64,000 nucleotides of DNA from NCBI RefSeq assembly GCF_900101465.1, contig NZ_FMZM01000001.1, forward strand, positions 496,001 to 560,000, in the 5' to 3' direction. The first letter of the stretch is position 1. Each line of letters starts with the position of its first letter. This stretch comes from Nocardioides lianchengensis. Lineage in GTDB: Bacteria > Actinomycetota > Actinomycetes > Propionibacteriales > Nocardioidaceae. Position numbers and translations under genes: made by a program. Below are positions 35,850 to 44,393 of this stretch, piece by piece. Under the pieces are notes generated by a model. That model ran no database searches. It saw only the letters and a list, made by a program, of their open reading frames with translations, and was not told the DNA's origin.

Positions 35850-37022
35850 GTGACCGGACCGCTGGACGACGTGCTCGTCGTCGACCTCTCCCGCGCTCTC
35901 GCGGGCCCGCACGCGACGATGATGCTGGGCGACCTCGGCGCCCGCGTGATCAAGGTCGAGGCGCCCGGCTCGGGCGACGACACCCGCAGCTGGGGGCCGC
36001 CGTTCGTGGGACCCGACGACGACCGGCAGTCGACGTACTTCCTCTCGGCCAACCGCAACAAGGAGTCGGTCGCGCTCGACCTGAAGGACGAGCACGACCG
36101 CGACCTGCTGCTCCGGCTGGTCGACCGGGCCGACGTCCTGGTCGAGAACTTCCGCACCGGCGTCCTGGAGCGGCTCGGCCTCGGCATCGCCGACCTGCAG
36201 GCGCGCAACCCCCGCCTGGTCGTCCTCTCCATCACCGGCTTCGGCCACGACGGTCCCGAGGGCGGCCGCGCGGGCTACGACCAGATCGCCCAGGGCGAGG
36301 CCGGCCTGATGTCCCTGACCGGCTCCGGCCCGGACGACCCGCAGCGGGTCGGCACCCCGATCGCCGACCTCCTCTCCGGCATGTACGGCGCGTACGGCGT
36401 CCTCGCCGCCCTGCACGAGCGCGAGCGCAGCGGCGTCGGGACGGTGGTCCGCACCAGCCTGCTCGCCGCGGTCGTCGGCGTGCACGCGTTCCAGGGCACG
36501 CGCTGGACGGTCGCCGGCGAAGTCGGTCGCGCGCAGGGAAACCACCACCCGTCGATCGCGCCGTACGGGCTGTTCCGCTGCCGCGACGGCTCGGTGCAGA
36601 TCGCGCTGGGCAGCGAGGGGCTGTGGCGGAAGTTCTGCGCGGGCTTCGGGCTGGACCCGGCCGCGGAGGGGCTCGCGACCAACCCCGAGCGGGTGGCGGT
36701 CCGCGAGCGGGTGATCGAGGTCGTCGAGGCGGCCTTCGCCGACTGGGACGCCGAGCCGCTGCTGGCCCGGCTGGCCGAGATCGGCATCCCCGCCGGCAAG
36801 GTCCGCACCCTCGACGAGGTCTACGGCTGGGACCAGGTCGCCAGCCAGGGCCTGCTGCTCGACGTCGACCACCCGACGCTCGGCAGCGTCACCCTGCCGG
36901 GCCCGCCGCTGCGGTTCTTCGGCGCCGACGGCGACGAGGTCACCCGGCGCGAGCACGGGACGCCCCCGCTGCTCGACCAGCACGGCGGCTCGGTGCGCGC
37001 GTGGCTGGAGCAGGAGGGGTGA
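35850..37022 (+). CDS. Class III (CaiB/BaiF family) CoA-transferase
   Basis: 390 residues with the family N-terminus VLVVDLSRALAGPHATMMLGDLGARVIKVE and the conserved Asp173 in GTPIADLLSG that forms the acyl-aspartyl intermediate. It moves CoA between carboxylic acids in the cytoplasm. GTG 35850 is preceded by AGGAG at good spacing. The downstream carboxyltransferase gene overlaps its stop (GTGA), so the two act in one pathway, probably activation of an organic acid followed by (de)carboxylation. Acid not identifiable. Confidence 0.92.
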   Translation: MTGPLDDVLVVDLSRALAGPHATMMLGDLGARVIKVEAPGSGDDTRSWGPPFVGPDDDRQSTYFLSANRNKESVALDLKDEHDRDLLLRLVDRADVLVENFRTGVLERLGLGIADLQARNPRLVVLSITGFGHDGPEGGRAGYDQIAQGEAGLMSLTGSGPDDPQRVGTPIADLLSGMYGAYGVLAALHERERSGVGTVVRTSLLAAVVGVHAFQGTRWTVAGEVGRAQGNHHPSIAPYGLFRCRDGSVQIALGSEGLWRKFCAGFGLDPAAEGLATNPERVAVRERVIEVVEAAFADWDAEPLLARLAEIGIPAGKVRTLDEVYGWDQVASQGLLLDVDHPTLGSVTLPGPPLRFFGADGDEVTRREHGTPPLLDQHGGSVRAWLEQEG

Positions 37023-38446
37023 GTCCGCAGCGGCGCTGGGGTGCGCAGGACCTCCTGGACCTGGTCCTGGACGAGGGCTCGTTCGAGTCCTGGGACGAGC
37101 CGGTGTCGACCGAGCACCACCCCCCGGCGTACCGCGAGGCGCTGGCCGCGGCGGCCGAGAAGGCCGGCACGGACGAGTCGGTGCTGACCGGCCGCGGACG
37201 GGTGCGGGGGCGGCCGGTGGCGGTGGTGGCCAACGAGTTCCGGTTCCTCGCGGGCTCGATCGGGGTCGCGTCGGCGCGCCGGATCGCGGCCGCCGTACGG
37301 CGGGCGACGGCGGAGGGCCTGCCGGTCCTCGCCACGACCGCGTCGGGCGGGACCCGGATGCAGGAGGGCACGGTCGCCTTCGTGGAGATGGTCGAGATCT
37401 CGCGGGCGCTGATGGACCACCGCGCGGCCGGACTGCCCTACCTCGTGCACCTGCGCCACCCCACGACCGGCGGGGTCTACGCCTCCTGGGGCTCGCTGGG
37501 CCACGTGACCGTGGCGGAGCCGGAGGCGCTGGTGGGCTTCTTGGGCCCGAAGGTGTTCGAGGCGCTGAACGGGCGACCGTTCCCGCCGCGGGTGCAGACC
37601 GCGGAGAACCTGGCCGCGAAGGGCGTCATCGACGGCGTCGTGACGGCCGAGGAGATCCCGGCCCTGGTCGACGGCGCCCTGGCGGTGCTGGTCGACCCGC
37701 CGTCCGCGCCCACCCTGGAGCGACGGGCCGCGCGGGAGCCGAGGGACCTGCCGGCCTGGGACTCGATCGCGCACACCCGGTCGAAGGACCGGGCCGGCGT
37801 GCGCGAGCTGCTGAGGTACGGCGCCGAGGGCACCCTGCGGCTGCGCGGCACCGACGAGGGCGAGCGCGACTCCACGGTCGTGGTGGCGCTGACCCGCATC
37901 GACGGGCAGCCCTGCGTCCTGGTCGGCCAGGACCGCAGCCGGCAGGCACCCGGGCACGAGATGGGCCCGGCCGCGCTGCGCGAGGCCCGGCGCGGGATGC
38001 GCCTGGCCGACGAGCTCGGGCTGCCGCTGGTGACGGTCATCGACACCCCGGGCGCCGAGCTGTCGCAGCGGGCCGAGGAGGGTGCGATCGCCGGCGAGAT
38101 CGCCCGGTGCATCGCGACCATGACGACCCTGCGGGTCCCCAGCGTGTCGGTCATCCTGGGCCAGGGATGCGGAGGAGGGGCGCTCGCGCTGCTGCCCGCG
38201 GCCACGGTGGTCGCGGCCGAGCACGGCTGGCTCTCGCCGCTGCCGCCCGAGGGCGCGTCGGTGATCGTGCACGGCGACACCGGGCACGCGGCCGAGATGG
38301 CGGCCGCCCAGCAGGTGCGCGCCCGCGACCTGCTCGCGGCCGGCACGGTGCACCACGTCGTACCCGAGGTCGACGGCGAGCCCGCGGCCGACCTGGCCCG
38401 GGCCGTGGCCGCCGAGATCGGCCACCAGCTCCGCTCCGCCCGATAG
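37019..38446 (+). CDS. Fused AccD-AccA-type carboxyltransferase
   Basis: 475 residues with two crotonase-fold halves. The N-terminal half (about 1-235) is AccD-like (ATTASGGTRMQEGTVAFVEM, HPTTGGVYASWGSLGHV). The C-terminal half is AccA-like (GHEMGPAALREARRGMRLADELGLPLVTVIDTPGA, GGGALALLPA). No biotin-carrier or carboxylase gene is adjacent, so it may use a distant partner or act as a biotin-independent decarboxylase component as in malonate decarboxylase. A zinc ribbon, typical of bacterial AccD, is not seen at the N-terminus. Confidence 0.88.
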   Translation: MSPQRRWGAQDLLDLVLDEGSFESWDEPVSTEHHPPAYREALAAAAEKAGTDESVLTGRGRVRGRPVAVVANEFRFLAGSIGVASARRIAAAVRRATAEGLPVLATTASGGTRMQEGTVAFVEMVEISRALMDHRAAGLPYLVHLRHPTTGGVYASWGSLGHVTVAEPEALVGFLGPKVFEALNGRPFPPRVQTAENLAAKGVIDGVVTAEEIPALVDGALAVLVDPPSAPTLERRAAREPRDLPAWDSIAHTRSKDRAGVRELLRYGAEGTLRLRGTDEGERDSTVVVALTRIDGQPCVLVGQDRSRQAPGHEMGPAALREARRGMRLADELGLPLVTVIDTPGAELSQRAEEGAIAGEIARCIATMTTLRVPSVSVILGQGCGGGALALLPAATVVAAEHGWLSPLPPEGASVIVHGDTGHAAEMAAAQQVRARDLLAAGTVHHVVPEVDGEPAADLARAVAAEIGHQLRSAR

Positions 38447-38495
38447 TCGCTGACCTTCTGCAGGCCGCCTGCCTGCGGAAGGTCAGCGACTATCG
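38441..38495. terminator. 25-bp stem hairpin at convergent gene ends
   Basis: CGATAGTCGCTGACCTTC (38441-38458) pairs perfectly with 38478-38495. After a G.T wobble the stem continues through 38465/38471 to a 5-nt loop (38466-38470). The stop codons of both convergent genes (carboxyltransferase TAG 38444-38446; 45-residue protein TGA 38485-38483) lie inside the stem. Likely a two-way terminator. Confidence 0.75.
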
Positions 38496-38620
38496 GGGTG
38501 CTCGCCGCGCCACCGCAGGTAGACCACGGTCAGCACGGCCACGAGCATCGGCCCCAGGGCCAGGACGAGGACGGCGAACCCCTCCGCGCCGTGGAGGGCG
38601 CCCAGGTGCAGCACGGTCAT
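38483..38620 (-). CDS. 45-residue single-pass membrane protein
   Basis: Small gene starting ATG 38620, one base after the TGA (38624-38622) of the large membrane protein gene, so translational coupling is expected. The product starts MTVLHLGALHGAEG, has one hydrophobic helix (FAVLVLALGPMLVAVLTVVYL) and a charged tail RWRGEHPDSR. It is probably a small partner or stabilising subunit of the polytopic protein. The stop is within the hairpin at 38441-38495. No family recognised. Confidence 0.65.
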   Translation of the reverse strand: MTVLHLGALHGAEGFAVLVLALGPMLVAVLTVVYLRWRGEHPDSR

Positions 38621-38621
38621 C

Positions 38622-40460
38622 TCAGACCCCCACCGGCGTACGGCGCTCCGCGGCGACGCCGGGCTCGGGGGCCCGGGCGTAGCGGCTCACGCCCCAGCCG
38701 AGGCCGAGCACGAGGACCAGGCTGCAGGCCAGCACGACCAGCCCGGCGACGGACCACAGCCAGCCCGGGACGTCGTCCTTCAGCTCGCGCTGCAGGATCA
38801 GCTTCTCCTCGCCGAAGGCGCGGACCTCCCCGTCGGCGACCGGTACGGCGGGCTCGTCGAGGGCCGAGTCCTCCGGCAGATAGATCGGCATCGCGCGCAG
38901 CGAGCGGCCGTCGTGGACGCGGACCATGGTCTTCCAGGTGCCGTCGACGGGGATCGGCTCCGTGGTCCGCCACAGGGTCGGCGAGACCTCCTCCAGCGGC
39001 TGCACGTGCAGCCCGGCGGAGTCGCGGCCGCCCTGCCAGGCGGTGACGGTCAGCCACGCCTCGGCGCCGTCGACCGGCGGCTCGTTGAACCGGAACTCCG
39101 CCTGGATCTCGCGGCCGTCCGGACCCTGCTCGTCCGCGACGACGGTGGTCGAGGCCTCGAGGCCGCTGGGCGCCATCGCGAGCACGCCGTTGGTCACGAT
39201 CGCCGCCAGCACGACGAGGGCACCGCCGAAGACCAGCCGCGGCCGCCGTACGACGACGGGCAGCTCGCGCCGCAGTCCGAGCACGAGCAGTCCGGCGAGC
39301 AGTCCGGCGGCGACGCCGCCCAGGGTCGCGAGCAGCACGCCCTCCAGCAGGATGTCGGGCGTCCAGGCGAGGGTGAACGCGACCTGGGTCCAGGCGTACT
39401 CGGCGGCGAAGCCGACCGTCCCGATGAGTGCCCCGGAGACCGCCCCGACGCGCAGCGGCCGGTCGGCCCAGCGGGCGGCGACCGCCTCGACGATCAGCGC
39501 CTCGGCCAGGTAGAGCGGCACCGATGCCCACAGCTCCCCGAGCACCGGCCCGACGACGACGCTCACGCCGCCCCGTACCACGAGGTAGAACACGACGGCC
39601 GCGACCGCGGCCCCGCGGCCGACCCAGAGCCGGGCCACGACCAGGCTGAAGGTCGCGGCGGTCGCGATCATCAGCGGCTGCATGACCAGGCGGAACTGCT
39701 CGACGCCGAAGTCATACTCCGCCTGGAAGACGCTCATGCCGATCAGCAGCCCGCCGGCCAGGCAGCACCCCAGGACGTACGACGCCCGCACGGACACCCG
39801 GTCGGTCCGCCGGCCGGCCGCGCGGCCCTCCTCGAGCAGCACCGCCATCGCGACCAGGGACAGCCCGGCGCCGCCGATGAGCATCAGGTGGGTCGGTCCC
39901 CAGAGGGTGACGTCCTGGCCGAAGATCCGGTGCCAGACGTCGTCGAGCGGGAAGCCGAGCAGCGCGTAGCTGCCGGCGCCGGTCAGCAGCACGCCGCCGG
40001 CGGGGGCTCGCCAGCCCGGGGCCAGCTGGACGCCGGAGGGTCCCACCTGATCCTCGCGGGGGAGCGCGCAGGCGAGCACGCCCGCGGCGGAGATGCCGAA
40101 CAGCCCGAACAGGATCGGGTAGTGCGCCGGGTTGGCCAGCGGCCCCTCGTCGCGCCCGACGCCGATGTGCAGGGAGATGTCCCAATACATCCCGAACAGC
40201 GCGGTGATCAGCGAGACCATCGCGACCATCAGCGGCAGGCTGGCCCAGCTCGCGACGCCGCCGAACAGGGGAGCGCCGTCCATCCGCCGCAGCAGCCGGT
40301 CCAGGGCCTTCAGCCGGCCGGTGCGGTGGGCCAACACGACGGCCAGGAGGGCGACGGTGAGGACCAGCGCGAGCCCGGAGGCGATGGCGACCTGGTCGAG
40401 GGAGGCCGCCCCGGCGGGACGGTCCTCCACGACGGCGGGCAGGCTCCAAATTGATTGCAT
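38622..40460 (-). CDS. Polytopic membrane protein with extracytoplasmic beta-domain, MerR-controlled
   Basis: 612 residues from ATG 40460 (MQSIWSLPAVVEDRP); an upstream start at 40553 would cross the operator repeats. About 11-12 hydrophobic helices span residues 20-430. Conserved-looking polar residues lie in helices or loops (YWDISLHIGVGRD, NPAHYPILFG, DVWHRIFGQD, GPTHLMLIGG), suggestive of metal or haem ligation. Residues about 435-560 form a soluble domain (WLTVTAWQG, GTWKTMVRVHDG) like those following copper-resistance-type membrane proteins, then a last helix. Function unknown; the coupled 45-residue protein and divergent MerR regulator hint at a stress- or metal-related system. Confidence 0.7.
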   Translation of the reverse strand: MQSIWSLPAVVEDRPAGAASLDQVAIASGLALVLTVALLAVVLAHRTGRLKALDRLLRRMDGAPLFGGVASWASLPLMVAMVSLITALFGMYWDISLHIGVGRDEGPLANPAHYPILFGLFGISAAGVLACALPREDQVGPSGVQLAPGWRAPAGGVLLTGAGSYALLGFPLDDVWHRIFGQDVTLWGPTHLMLIGGAGLSLVAMAVLLEEGRAAGRRTDRVSVRASYVLGCCLAGGLLIGMSVFQAEYDFGVEQFRLVMQPLMIATAATFSLVVARLWVGRGAAVAAVVFYLVVRGGVSVVVGPVLGELWASVPLYLAEALIVEAVAARWADRPLRVGAVSGALIGTVGFAAEYAWTQVAFTLAWTPDILLEGVLLATLGGVAAGLLAGLLVLGLRRELPVVVRRPRLVFGGALVVLAAIVTNGVLAMAPSGLEASTTVVADEQGPDGREIQAEFRFNEPPVDGAEAWLTVTAWQGGRDSAGLHVQPLEEVSPTLWRTTEPIPVDGTWKTMVRVHDGRSLRAMPIYLPEDSALDEPAVPVADGEVRAFGEEKLILQRELKDDVPGWLWSVAGLVVLACSLVLVLGLGWGVSRYARAPEPGVAAERRTPVGV

Positions 40461-40466
40461 CGCTTT

Positions 40467-40490
40467 ATGTAACATCGAAAGATGTAACAT
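40467..40490. promoter_or_regulatory. Paired ATGTAACAT operator repeats
   Basis: ATGTAACAT occurs at 40467-40475 and 40482-40490, a 15-bp repeat distance; each copy is itself nearly palindromic (ATGT-A-ACAT). They fill the 52-bp gap between the membrane protein start (40460) and the MerR gene start (40513), next to TAGAGT (40501-40506), the likely -10 of the latter. AT content is far above the surroundings. Probable site for the MerR protein, controlling both genes. Confidence 0.65.
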
Positions 40491-40512
40491 TGTCCAGAGA
40501 TAGAGTGAAGGT

Positions 40513-41244
40513 GTGACCGAGGAGTTCGTCGTCGAGGAGCTCTCCCGCCGCACGAGCGTCTCCGTCCGGTCGCTGCGCTCCTACCAGTCCCGCCGGCTGC
40601 TGCCGCCGCCCGAGGTGCGCGGCCGCACCGGCTACTACGGCCCCGAGCACGTCGCCCGGGTCCGGCTGATCCAGGACCTGCGCGCCGCCGGGCTCAAGCT
40701 CGACGGCATCGCCCGGATGCTCGACGACGACGTCCAGGCCGACGAGCAGCTGCTCGCGTTCACCCAGCAGGCCCGCGGCATGTTCGCGGGCGGACCGCCC
40801 GCGGTGACCACCATCGAGGCCCTGGTCGAGCGGTTCCGCATCCAGGAGGACGAGGCGCTCGCGGTGCTCGAGGCCGCCGTACGCCTCGGGCTGCTGCGGG
40901 AGACGCCGGACGGCGAGATCGAGGAGCTGGCGCCACGGCTGCTCGCGGCGGGGGAGGCGGCGATGGCGTCGCTCGGCCTGACCGCGACCGAGGCCCTCGA
41001 CCTGCTGGCCCGGCTGCGCCGGCACGCCGACGGGGTTGCCCGGATCTATGTCGAGCTATTCGTCGAGCGGATCTGGGAGCCGTTCGTCGCGTCCGGACGC
41101 CCGCCCGAGCGGTGGACCGACGTCCAGCGCTCTCTCGACGCGCTGCGCGAGCTGGCGACCAGCGCCCTCGACGCGACCTTCGACCTCGCCATGGCCCACC
41201 GCGTCGAGGAGACGCTGGGCCGGGTGCTCGCCGAGGGCTCCTAG
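40513..41244 (+). CDS. MerR-family transcriptional regulator
   Basis: 243 residues from GTG 40513, 6 nt after TAGAGT. The N-terminal MerR winged helix (EELSRRTSVSVRSLRSYQSRRLLPPPEVRGRTGYYGPEHVARVRLIQDLRAAGLKLDGIARML) is complete. The C-terminal region (about 85-243) is helical, longer than in metal-sensing MerR proteins and without a cysteine cluster, so the effector is likely organic or protein. Divergent from the polytopic membrane protein gene, which it probably controls. Confidence 0.9.
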   Translation: MTEEFVVEELSRRTSVSVRSLRSYQSRRLLPPPEVRGRTGYYGPEHVARVRLIQDLRAAGLKLDGIARMLDDDVQADEQLLAFTQQARGMFAGGPPAVTTIEALVERFRIQEDEALAVLEAAVRLGLLRETPDGEIEELAPRLLAAGEAAMASLGLTATEALDLLARLRRHADGVARIYVELFVERIWEPFVASGRPPERWTDVQRSLDALRELATSALDATFDLAMAHRVEETLGRVLAEGS

Positions 41245-41402
41245 GAGGCGGCCTCGGTCCCGGCGGACCAGCGCTCGAGCTCGCGCTCGTCGAAGTGGTG
41301 GTGCCACGGGCCCCCGGATGCGTGCCACGCCTCGTGATGGGTGTCGAACGCATGAGGGACGAGCGACCAGCATCGCTCGCAGTAAGACGTGTCCTCACCC
41401 AT
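41241..41402 (-). CDS. 53-residue CxxC/His-rich small protein
   Basis: ATG 41402 gives MGEDTSYCERCWSLVPHAFD followed by THHEAWHAS and PWHHHFDERELERW. One CxxC pair and seven His residues suggest a small zinc-binding protein, although a second Cys pair is missing. The stop overlaps the MerR stop by 3 bp (convergent). A start at 41459 would extend across the promoter of the next gene. No family recognised; the composition supports a real gene. Confidence 0.55.
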   Translation of the reverse strand: MGEDTSYCERCWSLVPHAFDTHHEAWHASGGPWHHHFDERELERWSAGTEAAS

Positions 41403-41470
41403 GCGGGTGACGGTACGACGACCGACGGGTGTCGCGCAGGCGAACCCGCGAGTAATCACAACCCCTCGGA

Positions 41471-41498
41471 TTGAACATGTTCAAAAATGGACTAGCAT
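41471..41498 (+). promoter_or_regulatory. Promoter with palindromic operator for the TIGR01777 epimerase
   Basis: TTGAACATGTTCAA (41471-41484) is a perfect 14-bp palindrome whose first six bases form a -35 (TTGAAC). After 16 bp follows the -10 TAGCAT (41493-41498), then ATG at 41506. A repressor bound to the palindrome would block RNA polymerase. The regulator is not identifiable from the window. Confidence 0.65.
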
Positions 41499-41505
41499 CG
41501 TCGTC

Positions 41506-42495
41506 ATGCGCATCGTGATCCCCGGAGGCACAGGTCAGGTCGGCGGCATCCTGAGGCGGTGGTACGCCGCGGCCGGCCACGACGTGGTCGTGCTCAGCCG
41601 GCGACCCGAGGAGCTCGAGCCGGGCGTCCGGCACCGGGTCTGGGACGGCCGGACCGTCGGCGACTGGGCGGAGGAGCTCGACGGCGCCGACGCGGTGGTC
41701 AACCTCGCCGGGCGCTCGGTCAGCTGCCGCTACACCGAGGAGCACCTGCGCCAGATGATGGACTCCCGGGTCGACTCGACCTGCGCGGTCGGCCGGGCGC
41801 TGGAGCAGGTCGCGCGGCCGCCGGCGGTCTGGCTGCAGATGAGCACCGCCACGATCTACGCGGACCGGCGCGACGCCCCGAACGACGAGCACACCGGTGT
41901 GATCGGCGGCGGGGAGCAGGGCGTCCCGGCGTACTGGGAGCGGAGCGTGCGGATCGCCCGGCGGTGGGAGGAGGCCCAGCAGGAGGCGACGCTGCCCGGC
42001 ACCCGCCGGGTCGCGCTGCGCACCGCGATGGTGATGAGCCCGGACCGCGGCGGGGTCTTCGACTACCTGCTCTGGATGGCCCGGCTCGGGCTGGGCGGGC
42101 CGGTGGCCGGCGGTGGGCAGTACGTGTCGTGGATCCACGCTGACGACTTCTGCCGCGCGGTCGACCTGCTGATCACGCGGACCGACCTCGAGGGGCCGGT
42201 CAACCTCGCCGCCCCCGAGCCGCTGCCGCAGCGCGAACTGATGCGCGACCTGCGCCGCGCCTGGGGCCGTCGGCCCGGGCTGCCGGCCACCCGGGCGATG
42301 GCCGAGCTCGGCGCCCTGGTCCTGCGCACCGACACCGAGCTACTGCTCAAGAGCCGCCGGGTGGTGCCGACCCGGCTGCTCGAGGCCGGGTTCGCCTTCG
42401 ACCACCCGACCTGGCCGGAGGCGGCCGCCGACCTGGTGGCGGAGCGGCGCGCCGTACACCGACGGACACAAGTCGGTCTGGGAGCGACCCGCTGA
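41506..42495 (+). CDS. TIGR01777-family NAD-dependent epimerase-like protein
   Basis: 329 residues. The N-terminal Rossmann motif is IPGGTGQVGG at residues 5-14. VNLAGRSVSCRYTEEHLRQMMDSRV, QMSTATIYADR and FDHPTWPEAAADL are characteristic of the TIGR01777 (YfcH-like) branch of atypical SDRs. The YxxxK catalytic pair of ordinary epimerases is not obvious. Function in this family is poorly defined. The start is fixed by the promoter 7 nt upstream. It is convergent with ku, with a hairpin between. Confidence 0.85.
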   Translation: MRIVIPGGTGQVGGILRRWYAAAGHDVVVLSRRPEELEPGVRHRVWDGRTVGDWAEELDGADAVVNLAGRSVSCRYTEEHLRQMMDSRVDSTCAVGRALEQVARPPAVWLQMSTATIYADRRDAPNDEHTGVIGGGEQGVPAYWERSVRIARRWEEAQQEATLPGTRRVALRTAMVMSPDRGGVFDYLLWMARLGLGGPVAGGGQYVSWIHADDFCRAVDLLITRTDLEGPVNLAAPEPLPQRELMRDLRRAWGRRPGLPATRAMAELGALVLRTDTELLLKSRRVVPTRLLEAGFAFDHPTWPEAAADLVAERRAVHRRTQVGLGATR

Positions 42496-42532
42496 GCGCG
42501 CGGAGGCCGACCGGACCGGACTTGTGTCCGTC
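42461..42532. terminator. Hairpin between convergent epimerase and ku genes
   Basis: GACGGACACAAGTC (42461-42474) and its exact complement (42519-42532), 14 bp, flank 44 bp with further partial pairing (GGTC.../...GACCGG). The left arm lies in the last codons of the epimerase gene, the right arm 15 bp from the ku stop. It could terminate both. Confidence 0.55.
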
Positions 42533-42546
42533 CGGGTACGACGACC

Positions 42547-43470
42547 TCAGCTCGCCTTCTTGGCCGCGGCCTTCTTCGTCGTGCTCTTCTTGGCCGCGGC
42601 CTTCTTGGCCGGCGCCTTCTTCGCGGCGGTCTTCTTCGCCGGGGCCTTCTTGGCGGCGGCCTTCCTCGCCGGCTTCTCGTCGGACGAGGACGACTCCCCG
42701 CGCGCGGTCTTGGCCGCGTCGACCGAGCGCTGCAGGGCGGCGAGCAGGTCGACGACCTCGCCGGAGGACTTGGTGGAGGTGGGGGTGCGCTTGACCTCGC
42801 CGCCCTCGACCTTGGCCTTGACGAGGGACTCGACGGCGCCGGCGTAGTCGTCCTCGAACTCGGCCGGGTCGAAGTCTCCGGCCAGCGTCTCGACGAGCAT
42901 GGTCGCCATCTTGACCTCGGCGGGCTTGACCTCGCCGGTCTCGACGGAGAAGTCGGGCGTGCGGATCTCGTCGGGCCACATCATCGTCTGCAGCACGATC
43001 ACGTCGTCCTTGACCCGCAGCACCGCGATCGAGGTGCGGTTGCGGATCGCGACGGTCACCACGGCCATCCGGTCGGCGTCGAGGAGCGCCTGGCGCAGCA
43101 GGGCGTACGGCTTGGCGCCGGTCTTCTCGGGCTCGAGGTAGTAGCTCTTCTCGAAGAGCATCGGGTCGATCTGGTCGCTCGGGACGAACTTCTCGACCGC
43201 GATCTCGCGCGACGAGGCCGACGGCAGCTCGGCCAGGTCGTCGTCGCTGAGGATGACCATCTCGCCGTCCTCGGTCTCGTAGCCCTTGGCGATGTCGGCG
43301 TACGGCACCTCCTCGCCGTCGATCGAGCAGATCCGCTGGTACTTGATCCGCCCGCCGTCCTTCGCGTGCACCTGCCGGAACGACACGTCGTGGGACTCGG
43401 TCGCCGCATAGAGCTTCACGGGCACGCTGACCAGCCCGAAGGAGACCGCGCCCTTCCAGATCGCACGCAT
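42547..43470 (-). CDS. ku: Non-homologous end-joining protein Ku
   Basis: 307 residues from ATG 43470 (RAIWKGAVSFGLVSVPVKLYAATE), the standard bacterial Ku N-terminus; an ATG at 43503 adds unconserved residues. The Ku core spans about 1-250 (FRQVHAKDGGRIKYQRIC, DLLAALQRSVDAA) and binds DNA ends and recruits LigD. The C-terminal 50 residues are Lys/Ala repeats (KKAPAKK, AAKK), histone H1-like, which aid DNA binding in actinobacterial Ku proteins. The ligase and polymerase genes lie 3.5-5 kb away on the other strand. Confidence 0.96.
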   Translation of the reverse strand: MRAIWKGAVSFGLVSVPVKLYAATESHDVSFRQVHAKDGGRIKYQRICSIDGEEVPYADIAKGYETEDGEMVILSDDDLAELPSASSREIAVEKFVPSDQIDPMLFEKSYYLEPEKTGAKPYALLRQALLDADRMAVVTVAIRNRTSIAVLRVKDDVIVLQTMMWPDEIRTPDFSVETGEVKPAEVKMATMLVETLAGDFDPAEFEDDYAGAVESLVKAKVEGGEVKRTPTSTKSSGEVVDLLAALQRSVDAAKTARGESSSSDEKPARKAAAKKAPAKKTAAKKAPAKKAAAKKSTTKKAAAKKAS

Positions 43471-43475
43471 AGTGG

Positions 43476-44393
43476 TCAGTATGACCGGCGCGAGCGGCTC
43501 CACTCATCGAACGCCTGCCGAGAGGTTCGCGTCGGCGTGTAGCCGAAGACCGTCTTGAGTCGGTCGTTCGCGAGCACCGGGCGGTAGCGCAGGAACATCG
43601 TCTGCTCCGGTCCGTACGGCGTCAGCCCCAGCCGCTTGCCGACCGCGAGCGCGACCCGCAGCAGCCGCTCGGGCAGCACCAGGGTCGGCTTGCCGAGCAG
43701 CGCGGCGATCTCCGGCACCGTCAGGGCGCCGTCGCCGGCGACGTTGAAGACGCCGGTCACCGAGCCGGTCACCGCCTGCTGGATGACCGCGACCACGTCG
43801 GTGTCCCAGACGAAGACGAACGGCGAGTCCGAGCCGCGGATCTGCAGCAGCCGGGGTCGTTCGAAGAGCGCGGTGATCTGGTTGTCGACGGACTCGCCGA
43901 GGATGGTGCCGATGCGCAGGATCACCTGCTCCAGCGAGGCGTGCCTCTCGGCGAACGACGCAAGCATCTCCTCCACCAGCCGCTTGTGGTGGCTGTAGGC
44001 GAACTCCTCGTTGCCGCGGACCGGCTGGTCCTCGGTGATCCAGGCGGGGTTGTCCGGGTGGTAGCCGTACGCCGCGCCGCTGGACGACACCACCACCCGT
44101 CGTACGCCGTGCTCGACGCAGGCGTCGAGGACGTGGCGGGTGCCGTCGACGTCGACGGCGTACTCGAGGGCACGGGTCGAGTCGGGACCGGGCGTGACGA
44201 TCGAGGCGAGGTGGACGACGACCTCCGGGCGCACGTTGCCGACGACCGCCGACACCTGCGACGCCGAGGTCACGTCCATGACCACGGCCGGCGGCCGCAG
44301 GTCGGCGCTCACGACCTCGTGCCCGGCGGCGATCAGCCCGCGGACGACCGAGGAGCCGAGGAAGCCGCTGCCCCCGGTGACCAGCACCCTCAT
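43476..44393 (-). CDS. NAD-dependent epimerase/dehydratase (extended SDR)
   Basis: 305 residues from ATG 44393. The Rossmann motif is TGGSGFLGSS at 6-15, and the catalytic Tyr/Lys pair is in AYSHHK near 155, with Ser in VSSSGAAYG. The family oxidises or epimerises nucleotide-sugars or reduces 3-oxo groups. The start overlaps the stop of the BASS transporter gene (ATGA), making it the third gene of an operon with a flavin monooxygenase; an action on a hydroxylated terpenoid or steroid-like compound is possible but unproven. It ends 5 bp before the ku start. Confidence 0.86.
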   Translation of the reverse strand: MRVLVTGGSGFLGSSVVRGLIAAGHEVVSADLRPPAVVMDVTSASQVSAVVGNVRPEVVVHLASIVTPGPDSTRALEYAVDVDGTRHVLDACVEHGVRRVVVSSSGAAYGYHPDNPAWITEDQPVRGNEEFAYSHHKRLVEEMLASFAERHASLEQVILRIGTILGESVDNQITALFERPRLLQIRGSDSPFVFVWDTDVVAVIQQAVTGSVTGVFNVAGDGALTVPEIAALLGKPTLVLPERLLRVALAVGKRLGLTPYGPEQTMFLRYRPVLANDRLKTVFGYTPTRTSRQAFDEWSRSRRSY

